Of a stretch of DNA of 64,000 nt, positions 41,810-51,961 are shown piece after piece. The notes under the pieces are model-generated. The model did not search any database and had not been told where the DNA came from. It saw only the letters and a program-made list of their open reading frames with translations. The translations under genes were made by a program, and so were the position numbers. Numbering within the stretch: the first letter of the stretch is position 1; the number at the start of each line of letters is the position of its first letter. This DNA is from Rapana venosa (Eukaryota > Mollusca > Gastropoda > Neogastropoda > Muricidae). The stretch lies in assembly GCA_028751875.1 (NCBI GenBank), contig CM054153.1:23849458-23913457 (forward strand), in the 5' to 3' direction.

Positions 41810-42092
41810 ATGAATTACCTTTTTTTTTTCTCCAAAGATGATGGTAATGTTCTAATCAGAATAGTTGTCATGTACATCACTAAACAGTATGTTTGGTATT
41901 TGTCTGCGTAAATCAGAAAAGTACTTTCCAGGAGTCTTGTGAGTTCTTCTTCTTGTCAGCTATTCATGTCACCACAGCGAGCCTTTGGATGGGGTTTCAT
42001 TTTTTTTCGTTTTGTGTTTGTTTCTTTTTGGGAGAGGGAGGGGGGTTGAGGGGGGTGCTGTTGGTGTGGGGATTTATGTTAGCTTGCTAAAA
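41323..42092. other. No gene seen
   Basis: AT-rich DNA with C runs near 41586-41611, a GT run at 41782-41809 and GGGGG-containing DNA near 42040-42065. No domains are recognised in the short open frames. Confidence 0.4.
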
Positions 42093-42552
42093 GAGGGCGG
42101 GATAGCCTCGTGGTTAGAGAGTTTCCCTAAGGATTTGACCAACCTGGATCAAGCCACCACCAAGAGGCTCGTTTAAGGGGATTTTTTGCCCTGGAGTTAA
42201 CATCAGTACTGACTCCACTCCCCCCCCCCCCCCCCCCCCCCTTTCGCCCCGAAAGTCCTTTGGATGAGACAATAAAGCGGATGCCCTGTATGCAAACGCA
42301 CACAGAAAGTCTTGCGCACATAGACAGGTTAAAAACCCATTCACCCTTTCGGAAGAGTAGGTCGTTTGTGACAGTAAAAACGCGTAACAAAAAATGTTAT
42401 TAAAAATTTTTATATATAATAAAGCAAGCACGCTGGTGTCGTGTTTAGACATCATCCCTGAAGTTGGAATGCAGCTACCTAATCAATGGTGGACACTAAA
42501 AAAATGGTCGCGTATGTGAAAATCTCACTAGTGGGGAACCTCAGAGTGCTAA
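42093..42552 (+). mobile_element. SINE family A copy with tail B
   Basis: Head GGGCGGGATAGCCTCGTGGT (box A-like) and a decayed box B region (CCTGGATCAAGCC). Then GGAGTTAACATCAGTACTGA, a C run at 42222-42241, the central domain, and tail B from about 42433 (CATCCCTGAAGTTGGAATGC to GGGGAACCTCAGAGTGCT). It ends in (AAAT)n. Confidence 0.8.
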
Positions 42553-42649
42553 AATAAATGAATAAATAAATAAGAAAAACCGTTTATTTGAATTGTAAAA
42601 GGGCTAGCTAAAATGTGGAGGTACAGACCAAAAGGAGTTTGTTTTATTG

Positions 42650-43245
42650 CATACTACTGTGTCAGTCACAGCAAATTTATCTGCCTGAACTCCAGGCTGC
42701 TCTTCCTAGAGAGAGCGCATAGCCACAAGACCAGCGCCACCCTTTAGGTTTGTTTGGGTTTGGGCTTTGTTTTAGGTTGGGGTTTGTTGTGGTTTTTTTG
42801 GAGGGGGATGTTGGGGTTGGTTTTTTTGGTTTGTTTGTTTGGTGTGGTTTTTTTGGGGGGGTTATTGTTGTTGTGGTTTTTTTGGGGGAGGTGTTGTTGG
42901 GTTTTGTTTTTTATTGTTGATTTTTTGTTGTTGTTGTTTGGTTTTTTTTTTTGGGGGGGGGTTGTTTGTTTGGGTTGGGGAGGGGGTTTTGGGGGGGAGT
43001 GTTTTTGTGGGGTTTTTTTGTTGTTTGTTGTTGTTGTTTTTTTTGTTGTTGTTTTTTTTGGGGGGTCCTGTTTGCCTCTGTATTTGTTTCCCAATGAGAC
43101 TGGCTTCGTTTCTACAGAACACTGCCTAGAATAACTCTCTAGTTGCTGTGGGCTGTTTAATATGTGCTAAATTTGTTTTGCGCAGAGAATCTCTAGTCTG
43201 TTGTCTTATCCAAGACTAGCACCCAGGCTATTGTTTTATGATGTT
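42650..43245 (-). mobile_element. SINE family C copy with internal GT-rich expansion
   Basis: The left part, TCAGTCACAGCAAATTTATC to AAGACCAGCGCCACC (42660-42741), and the right part, CTGTATTTGTTTCCCAATGA to CAAGACTAGCACCCAGGC (43076-43231), match 24200-24290 and 24315-24475. Between them lie about 330 bases of G/T-only DNA (42745-43070), against about 25 bases in the other copy. Confidence 0.75.
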
Positions 43246-43670
43246 GATATTGAGGAAGCTAATCACAGCTGTTCAGAACAATCGTTAAGGCTTGGATGGA
43301 GAGTATATTTTGTGATGAATACCTGGGGTCTTTTTGTTTGTGGTATGTACATTATCTGCAATAAGTGTAATATTTGGAAAATCCACTATGTTTGTTTAAG
43401 TCTATATGTATTGATTATTATTGCTGTTGTTGGGGGTTTTTTTCCAAATGAAATAATTATATATATTTGAGAGGAACAAAATCAAAAGGATGAAAAAGTG
43501 TTTTGTCTTTTGTTATGTGTCTGATTTCTGGAGAGGTTGTTGTTGTTTGTTTGTTTTGTTTTAAGTGTAGTTTTCAAAATGTGTATTCTTTCTATCCTGT
43601 TTTTCTGATATATGAGAAAATAAGGGGGGGGAATTTTTTTAAGGCCCAGTTGGCACTGTTCAAATATTGT
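43246..43670. other. No gene seen
   Basis: AT-rich, no recognisable domains; an 89-codon frame at 43201-43470 has no family signature. Confidence 0.4.
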
Positions 43671-43671
43671 G

Positions 43672-44047
43672 TAGTGCTGTGTAGTGTAGTGTAGTGTAGT
43701 GTAGTAAGGTTTGGTGTGGTGAGGTGTGGTGTGATGTAATGTAGTGTAGTGTGGTGTAGTGTAATTTAGTGCAGTGTAGTGTAGTGTAGTCTAAGGTAGT
43801 CTAGTGAAGTGGAGTGGAGTGAGGTGTAGTGTAGTGTTGTGTAGTGCAGTGCAGTGCAGTGCAGTGCAGTGTAGTGTAGTGCAGTGCAGTACAGTGTAGT
43901 GTAGTGTAGAGTAGTGTACTGAAGTGTACTGCAGTGTATTGTAGTGCAGTGCAATGTTGTGCAGTGTAGTGCAGTGCAATGTTGTGCAGTGTAGTGCAGT
44001 GTAGCGTAGCATAGTGCAGCGTAGTCCACTGCACTGCACTGCAGTGT
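43672..44047. repeat. (GTAGT)n / (GCAGT)n pentanucleotide satellite
   Basis: About 375 bases of imperfect AGTGT and AGTGC pentamers. Three minus frames are open and encode Tyr/Thr/Leu/His/Cys repeats, an expected by-product of a 5-base unit that lacks stop codons on that strand. Confidence 0.95.
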
Positions 44048-44319
44048 ATAATATACTCTACGAAGATCTCCCACTCTCTTAAGCTAGGAGTCAACTCCAA
44101 GGTCGCACCCCCACGCCACCCCACGTTAGTTAGTGAATGCGGGTGTTCTCTAGACGGGGACATGACATGACATGGGGTGTGCAGGCTGGGCACAGCCTCC
44201 AGCTGCTGCTGCATCGACAACGGCACAGGCACAGACCACCAGCGAGACAACAAAACAACCACTTTAGTTCTCAGCATCCCCCACCAAGAACAACGGGTCA
44301 CGGGCTGGACTGGTCACGA

Positions 44320-44740
44320 GTTTGTTCTGAAGCCGCAGATACTTTGTGCTTTCCTACACCCAGATTCACGCAAACCACTGTTGGCCGTCGCTCTTTCTCT
44401 GTTTCTGGTCCATCCACCTGGAATGACCTCCCTCTTTCACTTCGCCCAAAAGCCTTCACTTGATACCTTTCAAATCCAGCCTCAAAACACACTTCTTTCC
44501 TACCTGACACTTTCCCCCCCCCATATCCGTCCCTACTTTTCTACAGCATCCTTCATCTCCTAAGTGTGTTCGCGGGTGTGTGTGTGCACGTGCGCGTGCA
44601 TAAATTTGAAATATGTTATTCATTATATTTGAGGAAAGTTCCATGTGCATATATGATTTGAGTGCAAGCGCTTCGATTTGTTTGTTTTACAAGATTCAGC
44701 GCTATATAAAATCCAGATATTATCATAATTATTATTATTA
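44320..44740 (+). mobile_element. LINE 3' end (L2/CR1-like) with GCGCTATATAAA tail
   Basis: The frame gives TTVGRRSFSVSGPSTWNDLP then LSLRPKA, and after a one-base shift SLDTFQIQPQNTLLSYL. RSFSxxGPxxWNxLPxxLR is a familiar C-terminal signature of CR1/L2-type ORF2 proteins (family knowledge). The 3' UTR follows and ends GCGCTTCGATTTGTTTGTTT, TACAAGATTCAGCGCTATAT, (ATT)n at 44664-44740. This is the same tail as on the headless SINEs. Confidence 0.75.
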
Positions 44741-44749
44741 TAAGTCGGA

Positions 44750-44840
44750 ATTCGTCGGCTGAGACTGCAACAGGCAGACCTCCTGTAGAGTCACAAGCAC
44801 AGGAGAGAAGACCAGGCACTACACATCCCTCCCAATATCG
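44750..44840 (+). repeat. Short dispersed repeat, copy 2
   Basis: Matches 37305-37395 (GGCAGACCTCCTGTAGAGTC, ACAAGCACAGGAGAGAAGAC). Unidentified. Confidence 0.6.
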
Positions 44841-44849
44841 CCATACACA

Positions 44850-45128
44850 AAGGGAAAGGTGTCCCATAACCTATGTGGTCGTATGGGAGCGAGGCATCAG
44901 ACACCTCAGCTTCTCTAGGGGGCCAGCATATTGAGGGCGGCGCCCATCTCCTCTCCCTCGCTGCTTTACCTTCCCTGACCCTAAAGAGGGCAGGTACCCA
45001 TTTACAGCTGGGGGCGGGTGGGGGGCTGTACTGAAGCCAAGACGCGCAAACGGTCACCCATCCAAGTGGTAGCCACGCTTGATGCTGCTTAACCTTGGCT
45101 GGGGGAAGTGAGTTGCTCTGACCACTGA
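44850..45128 (-). mobile_element. Chimeric tRNA/5S SINE (family S), copy 4
   Basis: Its 5S-like segment is the best preserved of the four. The complement reads AAGGTTAAGCAGCATCAAGC, GTGGCTACC and ACTTGGATGGGTGACCG. ACTTGGATGGG is an exact 11-base match to the 5S rRNA box C region as I know it. The head stops at TCAGTGGTCAGAGCA, so the extreme 5' end is missing. Confidence 0.82.
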
Positions 45129-45309
45129 AGAAGAAACAAGGAGAACTGGCCCAAGCCAAAAGCTTTTATCAGTTATTGATGTCAGCTAAGTGCCAAGGCC
45201 TATATTATTATATTAAAATGTTGTTATGTTGTAGTCAAATGTGATGTTGAGATCGTCTTCAGCCATGACAAGCTCTAAATAAACGTAAACAACCTGCACT
45301 GTCTTGTTT

Positions 45310-45530
45310 AAAGGAGAGAAAAAAAAATCCTCTGAAGTCGGTGTATGGCTGCCTGCCTATGTGGCGAGGTACTTGGAAAATCAGTCATATACCCGCAAAG
45401 AGAAAAAAAAATCCTCTGAAGTCGGAGTATGGCTGCCTATGTGGCGAGGTACTTGGAAAAACAGTCATATCATACACGCAAAACTTCTCATCCTGTGTGT
45501 ACTTCCCATCTCACAGTGATTCTAAGGTGG
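45310..45530 (+). repeat. Tandem duplication, about 90 bp x 2
   Basis: AAAATCCTCTGAAGTCGGTG...GGCGAGGTACTTGGAAAATC occurs at 45325-45388 and again at 45408-45466. The following TTCTCATCCTGTGTGTACTT block resembles 54065-54090 and 54965-54985. Confidence 0.85.
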
Positions 45531-45689
45531 GATGAGTGAGTCAAGAGTGCATAAGTATTCTGGGTGACCCCCCCCCCCCCCCCCCCCCCTCCCCCAGGGT
45601 GTTAATCTGGGGAACGCACAACAACAAAGGAACAAGGAAAAAAAAGGTAGGCCCCTATTGTGTTGTAGGTATAAGAACACAATACTTGA

Positions 45690-45990
45690 ACAGTACGTCG
45701 CCACTTTGAGAGCAGTCACAGGAAATTTCTGTACATGAAATTCAGGCTATTTAGTAGCCTATTCGGCCTATCGCCAGAGCTTACTGCCACAAAAGCATCA
45801 CCACCAATTTATTTTTTTAATGTTTAAGATTTCCATTCAGCATTTTTCTTTCTCAATGAGATTAGGGGTGTGTGTTTTTCCTTACAAGATGTTGCCAAGG
45901 ACAGCTCTCTTGTTGTCATGGGTTCTTTTACGTGCGTTAAATGCCCATACGGGACCTCGGTGTGTTGTCTCATCTAAAAAGCTATATGTG
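45690..45990 (-). mobile_element. SINE family C copy, diverged
   Basis: CGCCACTTTGAGAGCAGTCA, CTCAATGAGATTAGG, ACAGCTCTCTTGTTGTCATG and TTTTACGTGCGTTAAATGCC keep the order of 24196-24480. It ends near CTCATCTAAAAAGC, before any head. Confidence 0.7.
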
Positions 45991-46199
45991 GTTTGTAAAC
46001 GCAAAGAATGTCAAGTTCAGAATCGTCAGGATGGGGAAAAAATGGACAAGTTAATTAATACATGTATACATACCTGGAATAAATACATGAATAATTGAAT
46101 GGGTAGGTAGATTTTGGATTTGTCACCATTCTTTAGACAACTAGCATTGTTGTCTTTTTTCTTTCTTTCTTTTTTTTTTTTTTTTTTTTTGTCGGTTGG

Positions 46200-46425
46200 C
46201 TAAAATTTGCCAATGGTGAAATGTGAGGTATGTGACAGTTTAACCTTCATTCAGGTAGCCACATTCCGATTTCGGGGTTTTGGCTAAACATTACACCAGT
46301 GTGCTTTTTTTTTTCAAGGTTATCATCTGTTCCTACTAGCACACAATGGCCTACTCTTCGATAACGTGGAACGGGTTTTAACCTGAGCACAAAATATTTA
46401 TAGTCTCTGTTAAAAAGATTTGTGT
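46200..46425 (-). mobile_element. SINE family A body with tail B, headless
   Basis: Tail B (GCCAATGGTGAAATGTGAGG, AGGTAGCCACATTCCGATTT) is followed by the family A body (ATCTGTTCCTACTAGCACAC, AATGGCCTACTCTTCG, TTATAGTCTC). A T run at 46171-46190 precedes it and (TTTTG)n follows at 46441-46468. Confidence 0.75.
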
Positions 46426-46469
46426 TTCGTTTCGTTTTGCTTTGTTTTGTTTTGTTTTGTTTTGTTTAA

Positions 46470-46780
46470 ATTGAAACAACGAAAAACCAAAAAATAAACC
46501 AAAACAAAAAAGAAACAAGATACCTAATCCAAGAAGTACCAAAAAAAAGTAAACATTTGGCTAATAAACTTGTCACAAAGTGGCGGGATCGTAAGTTCAT
46601 GGATTTTTTTTTCACAAATAAAAGATACAACACAACAAAACAACGAGCCAAACACAGTGAAAACAAATAGCAAAAAAAACAACAACATCAACGTAACAAA
46701 AACACACTCAAAAAACAACAACAACCCAATCAAGTTGGATACTTATTTTTGCTCATTTCAAAACAATTTAAAACACTAAA
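46470..46780. other. No gene seen; A-rich
   Basis: A-rich DNA with AACAAC runs. No element is recognised. Confidence 0.4.
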
Positions 46781-46784
46781 AGAT

Positions 46785-46815
<31 letters not shown>

Positions 46816-46913
46816 GTATATGAAGAAACGCACTTAATGACAGGCACATGTTCGTGTGCACATACACACGTGCGGGCGTGTATACACACACACAGACACA
46901 CATTCACGCGGAC

Positions 46914-46946
<33 letters not shown>

Positions 46947-46999
46947 GCGTTCAAGCGCGGGAGGTATGCGTATGGGTGCCACACACACACACACACACA

Positions 47000-47091
<92 letters not shown>

Positions 47092-47092
47092 G

Positions 47093-47128
<36 letters not shown>

Positions 47129-47166
47129 ACCCTACACTCTCTCTCTCACACACACATATACACACA

Positions 47167-47222
<56 letters not shown>

Positions 47223-47255
47223 ATTTCACACACGCACACACACCGTCTTGCACAC
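46781..47255. repeat. (AC)n and (CT)n arrays
   Basis: (AC)n at 46785-46812, 46919-46945 and 46980-47000, (CT)n at 47001-47105 and 47169-47222, with AC runs between. Frames of up to 210 codons are repeat translations. Confidence 0.95.
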
Positions 47256-48160
47256 AGACTCCGTGTAGCACTGGATACCCGTTAATCACGGCACTGCACA
47301 AGCTCACAACAATGTCACCTGCCCATTCTCTCGCTCCCGTTGAACTGCACTGCTCACCACGTCAGCATTCTGCTGCAAGACACCGACCTGAAAACATCCG
47401 CCGAAGACAGAGCAGTGAAGAAAGGAAAAAAGAACAGAACAGAAAGAAAAAAGGAGTTGCAATCTGTATGTACTCTTGGAACAGATGATTCCCCCCCCCC
47501 CCCCCCCCAAGTTCAAAAATGAAATTCTACGAACCAATGTCTTCAAGAATAGATGCTTTTATCAATAAAGGTAAGACTGAAGTTTTATTGTAATGTTTTG
47601 GGGTTGGGGGGGTTTGTTTTGTTTTTCTCTGCTTTGTTGTTAGGTTGGTTGTCTTTTTTGTTTTGTTTTTGGTGGATTTGGTTGTCTGTTTGTTTTTTTT
47701 GTTTGTTTTTGTGGGGTTTGTTGTTGGTGGTGGTTTGTTTGTTTGTTGTTTTTATTTTGGGGGGTGGGGGTCTATCTTCTCTAAGTTGTCGAGAAACTTT
47801 ATTCCAAAACGTTTATTTCGTAAACGTGTTTGATGCTTCAAAGTTTGGGAGCTTCGGTCAGACTTCAACGGTAGATAAATACGATGTAGGGTTTCGTTGG
47901 CTTTTGCCATTGGTTAGATGTGAAACTTCTGTATGTTTTAGGTTTGTTTCGCGCTTTGCGTTCAATTAACAAAAGTTTGGGGGGGGGGGGGGGGTGTTTA
48001 TCGCTGTCAATCTTCAAGGGTCAAAACCAGTCTATGTAAAGGGAATAGAATTTGCAGGTTTGGGTTAGTCTCCATATCATAACGAAGCAGAATAATGCGT
48101 TGGGGAAACAATGATTTGTTTTTAAAAGGAAAAGATTTCGGGGGGGGGGGGGGGGGTACA
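47256..48160. other. No gene seen; C run and G/T-rich stretch
   Basis: C run at 47491-47508, G/T-rich DNA at 47590-47770, G runs at 47979-47994 and 48139-48156. No coding domain is recognised. Confidence 0.4.
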
Positions 48161-48167
48161 GTTAGCA

Positions 48168-48260
48168 ATTTTAATAATACATGGAAATTATGTACCGTAG
48201 CGCTATTTTGCAAGAAAACCAAATCAAAGCCCTTTCATTCATCCTACTCATTCACATGCA
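48168..48260 (-). mobile_element. Old L2-like tail fragment
   Basis: Plus view TTTTAATAATACATGGAAAT, ACCGTAGCGCTATTTTGCAA, AACCAAATCAAAGCCCTTTC, a diverged complement of the GCGCTATATAAAT tail. CATGCAGCCAGTTACAAT follows. Confidence 0.55.
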
Positions 48261-49075
48261 GCCAGTTACAATTAATAGTTTTTTTATTTTAAAAAATCAA
48301 ACGTATACGCTCGCACGCACGCACACTCGCGCACACACATAAAGGTTGTACACTCCAGCAGGGTGACGGGGTTTTGGATGTTGAGGGCAAGGACATAAAT
48401 GAAATGGAGCTAGAGGGGAGAATCTTAGGTTTGAAATAAATGTCTTGAGGCCGGATTTAAAAGCGTCATAAGAAGGCTTTTGGCCAACCTTTTTCGACAT
48501 TAATAGTGCTCAGTATGTTTCAATCTTATTGTTCCCCGTTGATATATTGGCCTATGGGAAATTTTTTGTAGGTTTTCATTTTGAGCTTTTTAATGTAGCA
48601 TTTTACGAATTTTTGTTTCAATCCTACAAATAACTGACAATGCTGTTTTCGACAAGTTTTTAAATTATCGTCGATGGAAAATGTAATACTGGACGGGTCT
48701 CGAAACAAGATTTGATCTAAATAGAGGAATTAGTAGTCATAGCAGCAGCAGCAGGAGTAGCAGCAACGGCAGCAATAGTAGATGCATACGAAATATGTTT
48801 GATTGCAGAGTGGATCATTGAAAGATGTGATTCCATCTCGCCGAACAGCCAACGGTTCACTGTCACTCAAATCCTGAGCCATGCAGTCGCTCCATTTTCC
48901 CAGAGGATGGCTGTCCTTTTCCTTCAAAGTCTGCCAGAAGATGATGATGATGCCACCACATAGACTTCTAAGACGTCTCCTCCTTTTTCCTGCGGGTTCC
49001 AGGTAAGCGCTTGCATTGATGCTAGATGCCTGTTGTCCCTGGTGGTGGGGTTTATTTTGTTTTTGGTTTGTTAGG
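48261..49075. other. No gene seen
   Basis: Unique-looking sequence with an AGCAGCAGCAGGAGTAGCAG run near 48740-48762. No family is recognised in the minus-strand frame that crosses it. Confidence 0.4.
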
Positions 49076-49077
49076 GT

Positions 49078-49083
49078 GCGTGC

Positions 49084-49120
<37 letters not shown>

Positions 49121-49150
49121 TGTGTGTGCGCGCGCGCGCGCGCGTCTCTT
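49078..49150. repeat. (GT)n and (CG)n run
   Basis: GT repeats passing into CG repeats, beside a SINE 3' end. Confidence 0.9.
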
Positions 49151-49159
49151 GTGTGTGTT

Positions 49160-49452
49160 TTAGTTCGAAGATAATGGAATAAGCACTCACAATGTGCTTT
49201 TTTAACATACAGTCCCTGTGTGCATGCGGCTTTGTAAAATTTGTGATCCCGCCCCACCGGCACACAATGGCCTACACTTTCCGAAAAGCGGAACAGGTTT
49301 AAATGTGTGTGAAAGATGTTCTGCGTGCGTTTGCACACGTAACTACGGTTTATAGTCTCCTCCGAAGGGCTTTTCGGAGAAGTGGAGTCGGCACTGGGAA
49401 AAAAATCCCTTTGAACGGGATTCGAACCCGGGTTAGCAGATCGTGTACACAA
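49160..49452 (-). mobile_element. SINE family A copy, box B retained, head end lost in GT run
   Basis: From TTCGAAGATAATGGAATAAG through the central domain to GGGATTCGAACCCGGGTTAG (box B complement). Box A is replaced by a (GT)n run. Confidence 0.8.
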
Positions 49453-49601
49453 TGTGTGTGTGTGTGTGTGTTGGGGGGAGGGGGGTCTCGTGTGTGTGCG
49501 TGCGTGCACTTTAACCCCACACCAGAGGCATTTAGTGAGTTTCATGTGCTAGAATTCCAATACACAATATCAACGTGTTGACTTAACTCTTTGGTTATTA
49601 C

Positions 49602-49850
49602 CATCCTTCGGATGAGACTATAAACCGAGGCCCCGTGTGCGAATGCCTGCAGAACATCTTGCGCACACGTTAAATCCTATTCCGCTGTTCGAAAGAGTAG
49701 GCCATTGTGTGCCGGTGGGAACAGATGACAAAATTTACAACACCGCATACACACGCATAATTTTTTTTTAAGTCATCTGAGCGCTTTGATTTGTTGCTTT
49801 ACAAGATTCAGCGCTATATAAATTCTATACATTATTATTATTATTATGAA
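49602..49850 (+). mobile_element. SINE, headless central domain plus L2-like tail
   Basis: Starts ATCCTTCGGATGAGACTATA and has a shortened 3' part (ACACCGCATACACACGCATA). It then joins TCATCTGAGCGCTTTGATTT, GTTGCTTTACAAGATTCAGC and (ATT)n. The TATTCCATTATCCTCGATAT block found in other copies is missing here. Confidence 0.85.
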
Positions 49851-50155
49851 TTAAGCGGAATGGCTGGCGTCCTCAGCATGGCCTGGCTGTGTTGGCTTTA
49901 ATAAAATAGATGTTGAACTTGAGGGGGACTGTTTAGAGAGTGGCTGAAATTGATCTAGGGTGACAGACAGGCCCTGATAAATTGGGGCTTTTGTGGTTGG
50001 TGGGAAAGTAAACAAAGCGAAATGACATGAATTGTTACTGCTAATGTTGTTAGTATTAGTTGGTTGAATGATAGGTTTTTATCTTCGTCTTGGGCATTGT
50101 GAAGGGTCTTTGAGGAAGTGTCTTTTCAGCTCTTCTTCAGGATAATAGTTCTGTC
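49851..50155. other. No gene seen
   Basis: Unremarkable DNA. Confidence 0.4.
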
Positions 50156-50159
50156 GCTG

Positions 50160-50219
50160 TGTGTGTGTGTGTGTGTTTGTGTGTGTGTGCCTGCATGCGT
50201 GCGTGCGCGCGCGTGTGTT
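50160..50219. repeat. (GT)n / GTGC run
   Basis: GT repeats that replace the 3' part of the adjoining SINE. Confidence 0.85.
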
Positions 50220-50416
50220 TAAGATGTTCTGCGTGAATTTGCACACGGAGCCTCGGTTTATGGTCTCGTCCGAAAGGACTTTTTGGGGGAGTGGAGTCAG
50301 TACTGATAACTCCAGAGGAAAATTACCTAAAACGGGGGTCTCCGTGGTGGTGGCTCGATCCCGGGCCGTCAGATCACGAGCACAGCGCTCTAACCACTCG
50401 GCGATCCCGCCCCCCA
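50220..50416 (-). mobile_element. SINE family A, head-side half
   Basis: Central domain start (complement of GGATGAGAC-like DNA) through GGGAGTGGAGTCAGTACTGA to GGCTCGATCCCGGGCCGTCA (box B side) and CTCTAACCACTCGGCGATCC (box A complement). The 3' half is missing. Confidence 0.8.
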
Positions 50417-50474
50417 GGTTAGCAATAAGTCCGTTATTCATCCAAACTCTCCTACTGAAAGTATAAGTAGTAAG

Positions 50475-50638
50475 TAATTGTAGTTGAAGCAACGGCTGTT
50501 GTAGTAGTAGCAGGAGCAGTAATAGTAGTTGAAGCAACGGCTGTTGTAGTAGTAGCAGGAGCAGTAATAGTAGTTGAAGCAACGGCTGTTGTAGTAGTAG
50601 CAGGAGCAGCAATAGTAGCTGAAGCAATGGCAGTTGTA
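50475..50638 (+). repeat. 45-bp minisatellite, about 3.6 copies
   Basis: Unit AGTAGTTGAAGCAACGGCTG, TTGTAGTAGTAGCAGGAGCA, GTAAT. The period is a multiple of three, so a Leu/Gln-rich minus frame stays open. It has no other coding feature. Confidence 0.95.
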
Positions 50639-50639
50639 A

Positions 50640-50932
50640 TGATAATAATAATAACGTATGGAATTTATTTAGCACTGAATCTTGTAAAGCAACAAATCAA
50701 GGCATTCAGATGACTTTTTTTTTCCTCGAGGATAATGGAATAAACACTCATGTGCTTTTTTTTACATCCAATCCCCATGTGTATGCGGTGTTGTAAATTT
50801 TGTCATCTGTTCCCACCGGCACACAATGGCCTACTCTTTCGAAAAGCGGAACAGGATTTAACGTGTGCGCAAGATGTTCTGCATGCGTTCGCACACGGGG
50901 CCTCGGTTTGTAGTCTCATCCGAAGTAGTAGT
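50640..50932 (-). mobile_element. SINE, headless central domain plus L2-like tail
   Basis: Plus view (AAT)n, ATGGAATTTATTTAGCACTG, AATCTTGTAAAGCAACAAAT, then TCGAGGATAATGGAATAAAC through the central domain to GTCTCATCCGAAG, where a (TAG)n run begins. It has the same boundary as the other headless copies. Confidence 0.85.
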
Positions 50933-51170
50933 AGCAGCAGCAGCGATAGCGTTAGTAGCATTTGTAGTACTAGTTGTAGTAGTGAGTTTGAACATGCTTA
51001 TGATTTCAGGATGTCGTATACCGCTGCAATCCTGGGCCAGTGTTTCCCTTTGTCTCCCCCAGTGAATGTGATGCCTGTGGTTACCACGCCAAATACTGGG
51101 GATCACCTCTTCCATTTTGTGTGAGGGCTGCGCGTCTTGATTTGGCTTGTTGGTTTGTGTTTGTTTTTAG
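50933..51170. other. (TAG/CAG)n run, then no gene seen
   Basis: TAGTAGTAGCAGCAGCAGCG near 50935, then unique-looking sequence. Confidence 0.5.
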
Positions 51171-51545
51171 TGTCGTTGCTATAGCCGAGCGGTTGTTAAG
51201 ACCGTTTGACTTCAATCCCAGGGGTCCATGAAGTCGTGGTTCGAATCTCGGCGGCGTCTGGTGAATTAAGGGTGGGGATATTTACCATCTCCCAGGTCAA
51301 CTCCAAGTGCAGACCTGCCAGTGCCTTAATTCCCCTTCGTGTATATATACACATGCAGAGAAGATCAAACATGCACGTTAAAAATCCCATTATTCGTGTC
51401 AGAGTTTGGTGGGTTAGGGAAACACGAACATACCCAGCATACATCCCCTAGGTCGGAATGCGGCTACCTTCATGGTGGCCAAAAACAGTCGCATACGCAG
51501 AATATCGCCATTGGTGAACGTCGGAGCTCTAGCCGAGGAAAGAAA
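51171..51545 (+). mobile_element. SINE family D, Leu/Ser-tRNA-like head with tail B
   Basis: Head GTTGCTATAGCCGAGCGGTT is a box A-like segment of the class II (Leu/Ser) tRNA type. Box B-like GGTTCGAATCT lies at 51238-51248. The body (GATATTTACCATCTCCCAGG, ACATGCACGTTAAAAATCCC, GGGTTAGGGAAACACGAAC) is followed by tail B from about 51445 (AGGTCGGAATGCGGCTACCT, CCATTGGTGAACGTCGGAGC, TCTAGCCGAGGAA). Partial bodies occur at 23255-23335 and 55296-55385. Confidence 0.8.
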
Positions 51546-51595
51546 AAATTGTAGTCGTAAATATATTGCCCCAGAATCATTGTTCAAGCTTTATG

Positions 51596-51665
51596 TGCTG
51601 CAAGGTCAAATCCTGCATGTTTTGCACATGGGACCTAAGGTTTATAGTCTCATCTGAAAGACCAA
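51596..51665 (-). mobile_element. SINE family A central-domain fragment
   Basis: TTTTGCACATGGGACCTAAG then GTTTATAGTCTCATCTGAAA matches part of the central domain only. Confidence 0.5.
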
Positions 51666-51960
51666 TGGGGTTTTTATCCCCTAACTGATCTTGCTGTATT
51701 TTATCTGGATATTTTGGATTTAGAAACGGGCAGATACATGCCTTGATATAATCATGCCTTGATGAAGCCTCTTCGGCATATGGCAGGCAGATCAGTGCAG
51801 AGAAAACCCAAATAGTGCCAATGTCATCGGCATTGACATTACTATAGACGTCAAGAAAGTCCGTAGCTTTATCTATATGTACATGGGAGCCATAGTATAT
51901 CGGATGAAGGATCAACACCTGAAGTTCTCTCCAGGATATAGTCCTGACTACAGCTGCAAT
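51666..51960. other. No gene seen
   Basis: A minus frame of 129 codons (51577-51966) crosses this stretch, partly over the SINE fragment; it has no recognisable domain. Nothing else is recognised. Confidence 0.35.
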
Positions 51961-51961
51961 G

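Noticed and set aside
43766..44301. Minus frames rich in Tyr/Thr/Leu/His
   Set aside because: Produced by the (GTAGT)n pentamer satellite, which has no stop in that strand.
44137..44463. 108-codon frame as an independent gene
   Set aside because: Its second half is the LINE ORF2 C-terminus and its first half has no recognisable content.
44980..45110. A 5S rRNA gene
   Set aside because: Only about 50 bases match the internal control region, flanked by SINE sequence on both sides, and the copy is dispersed.
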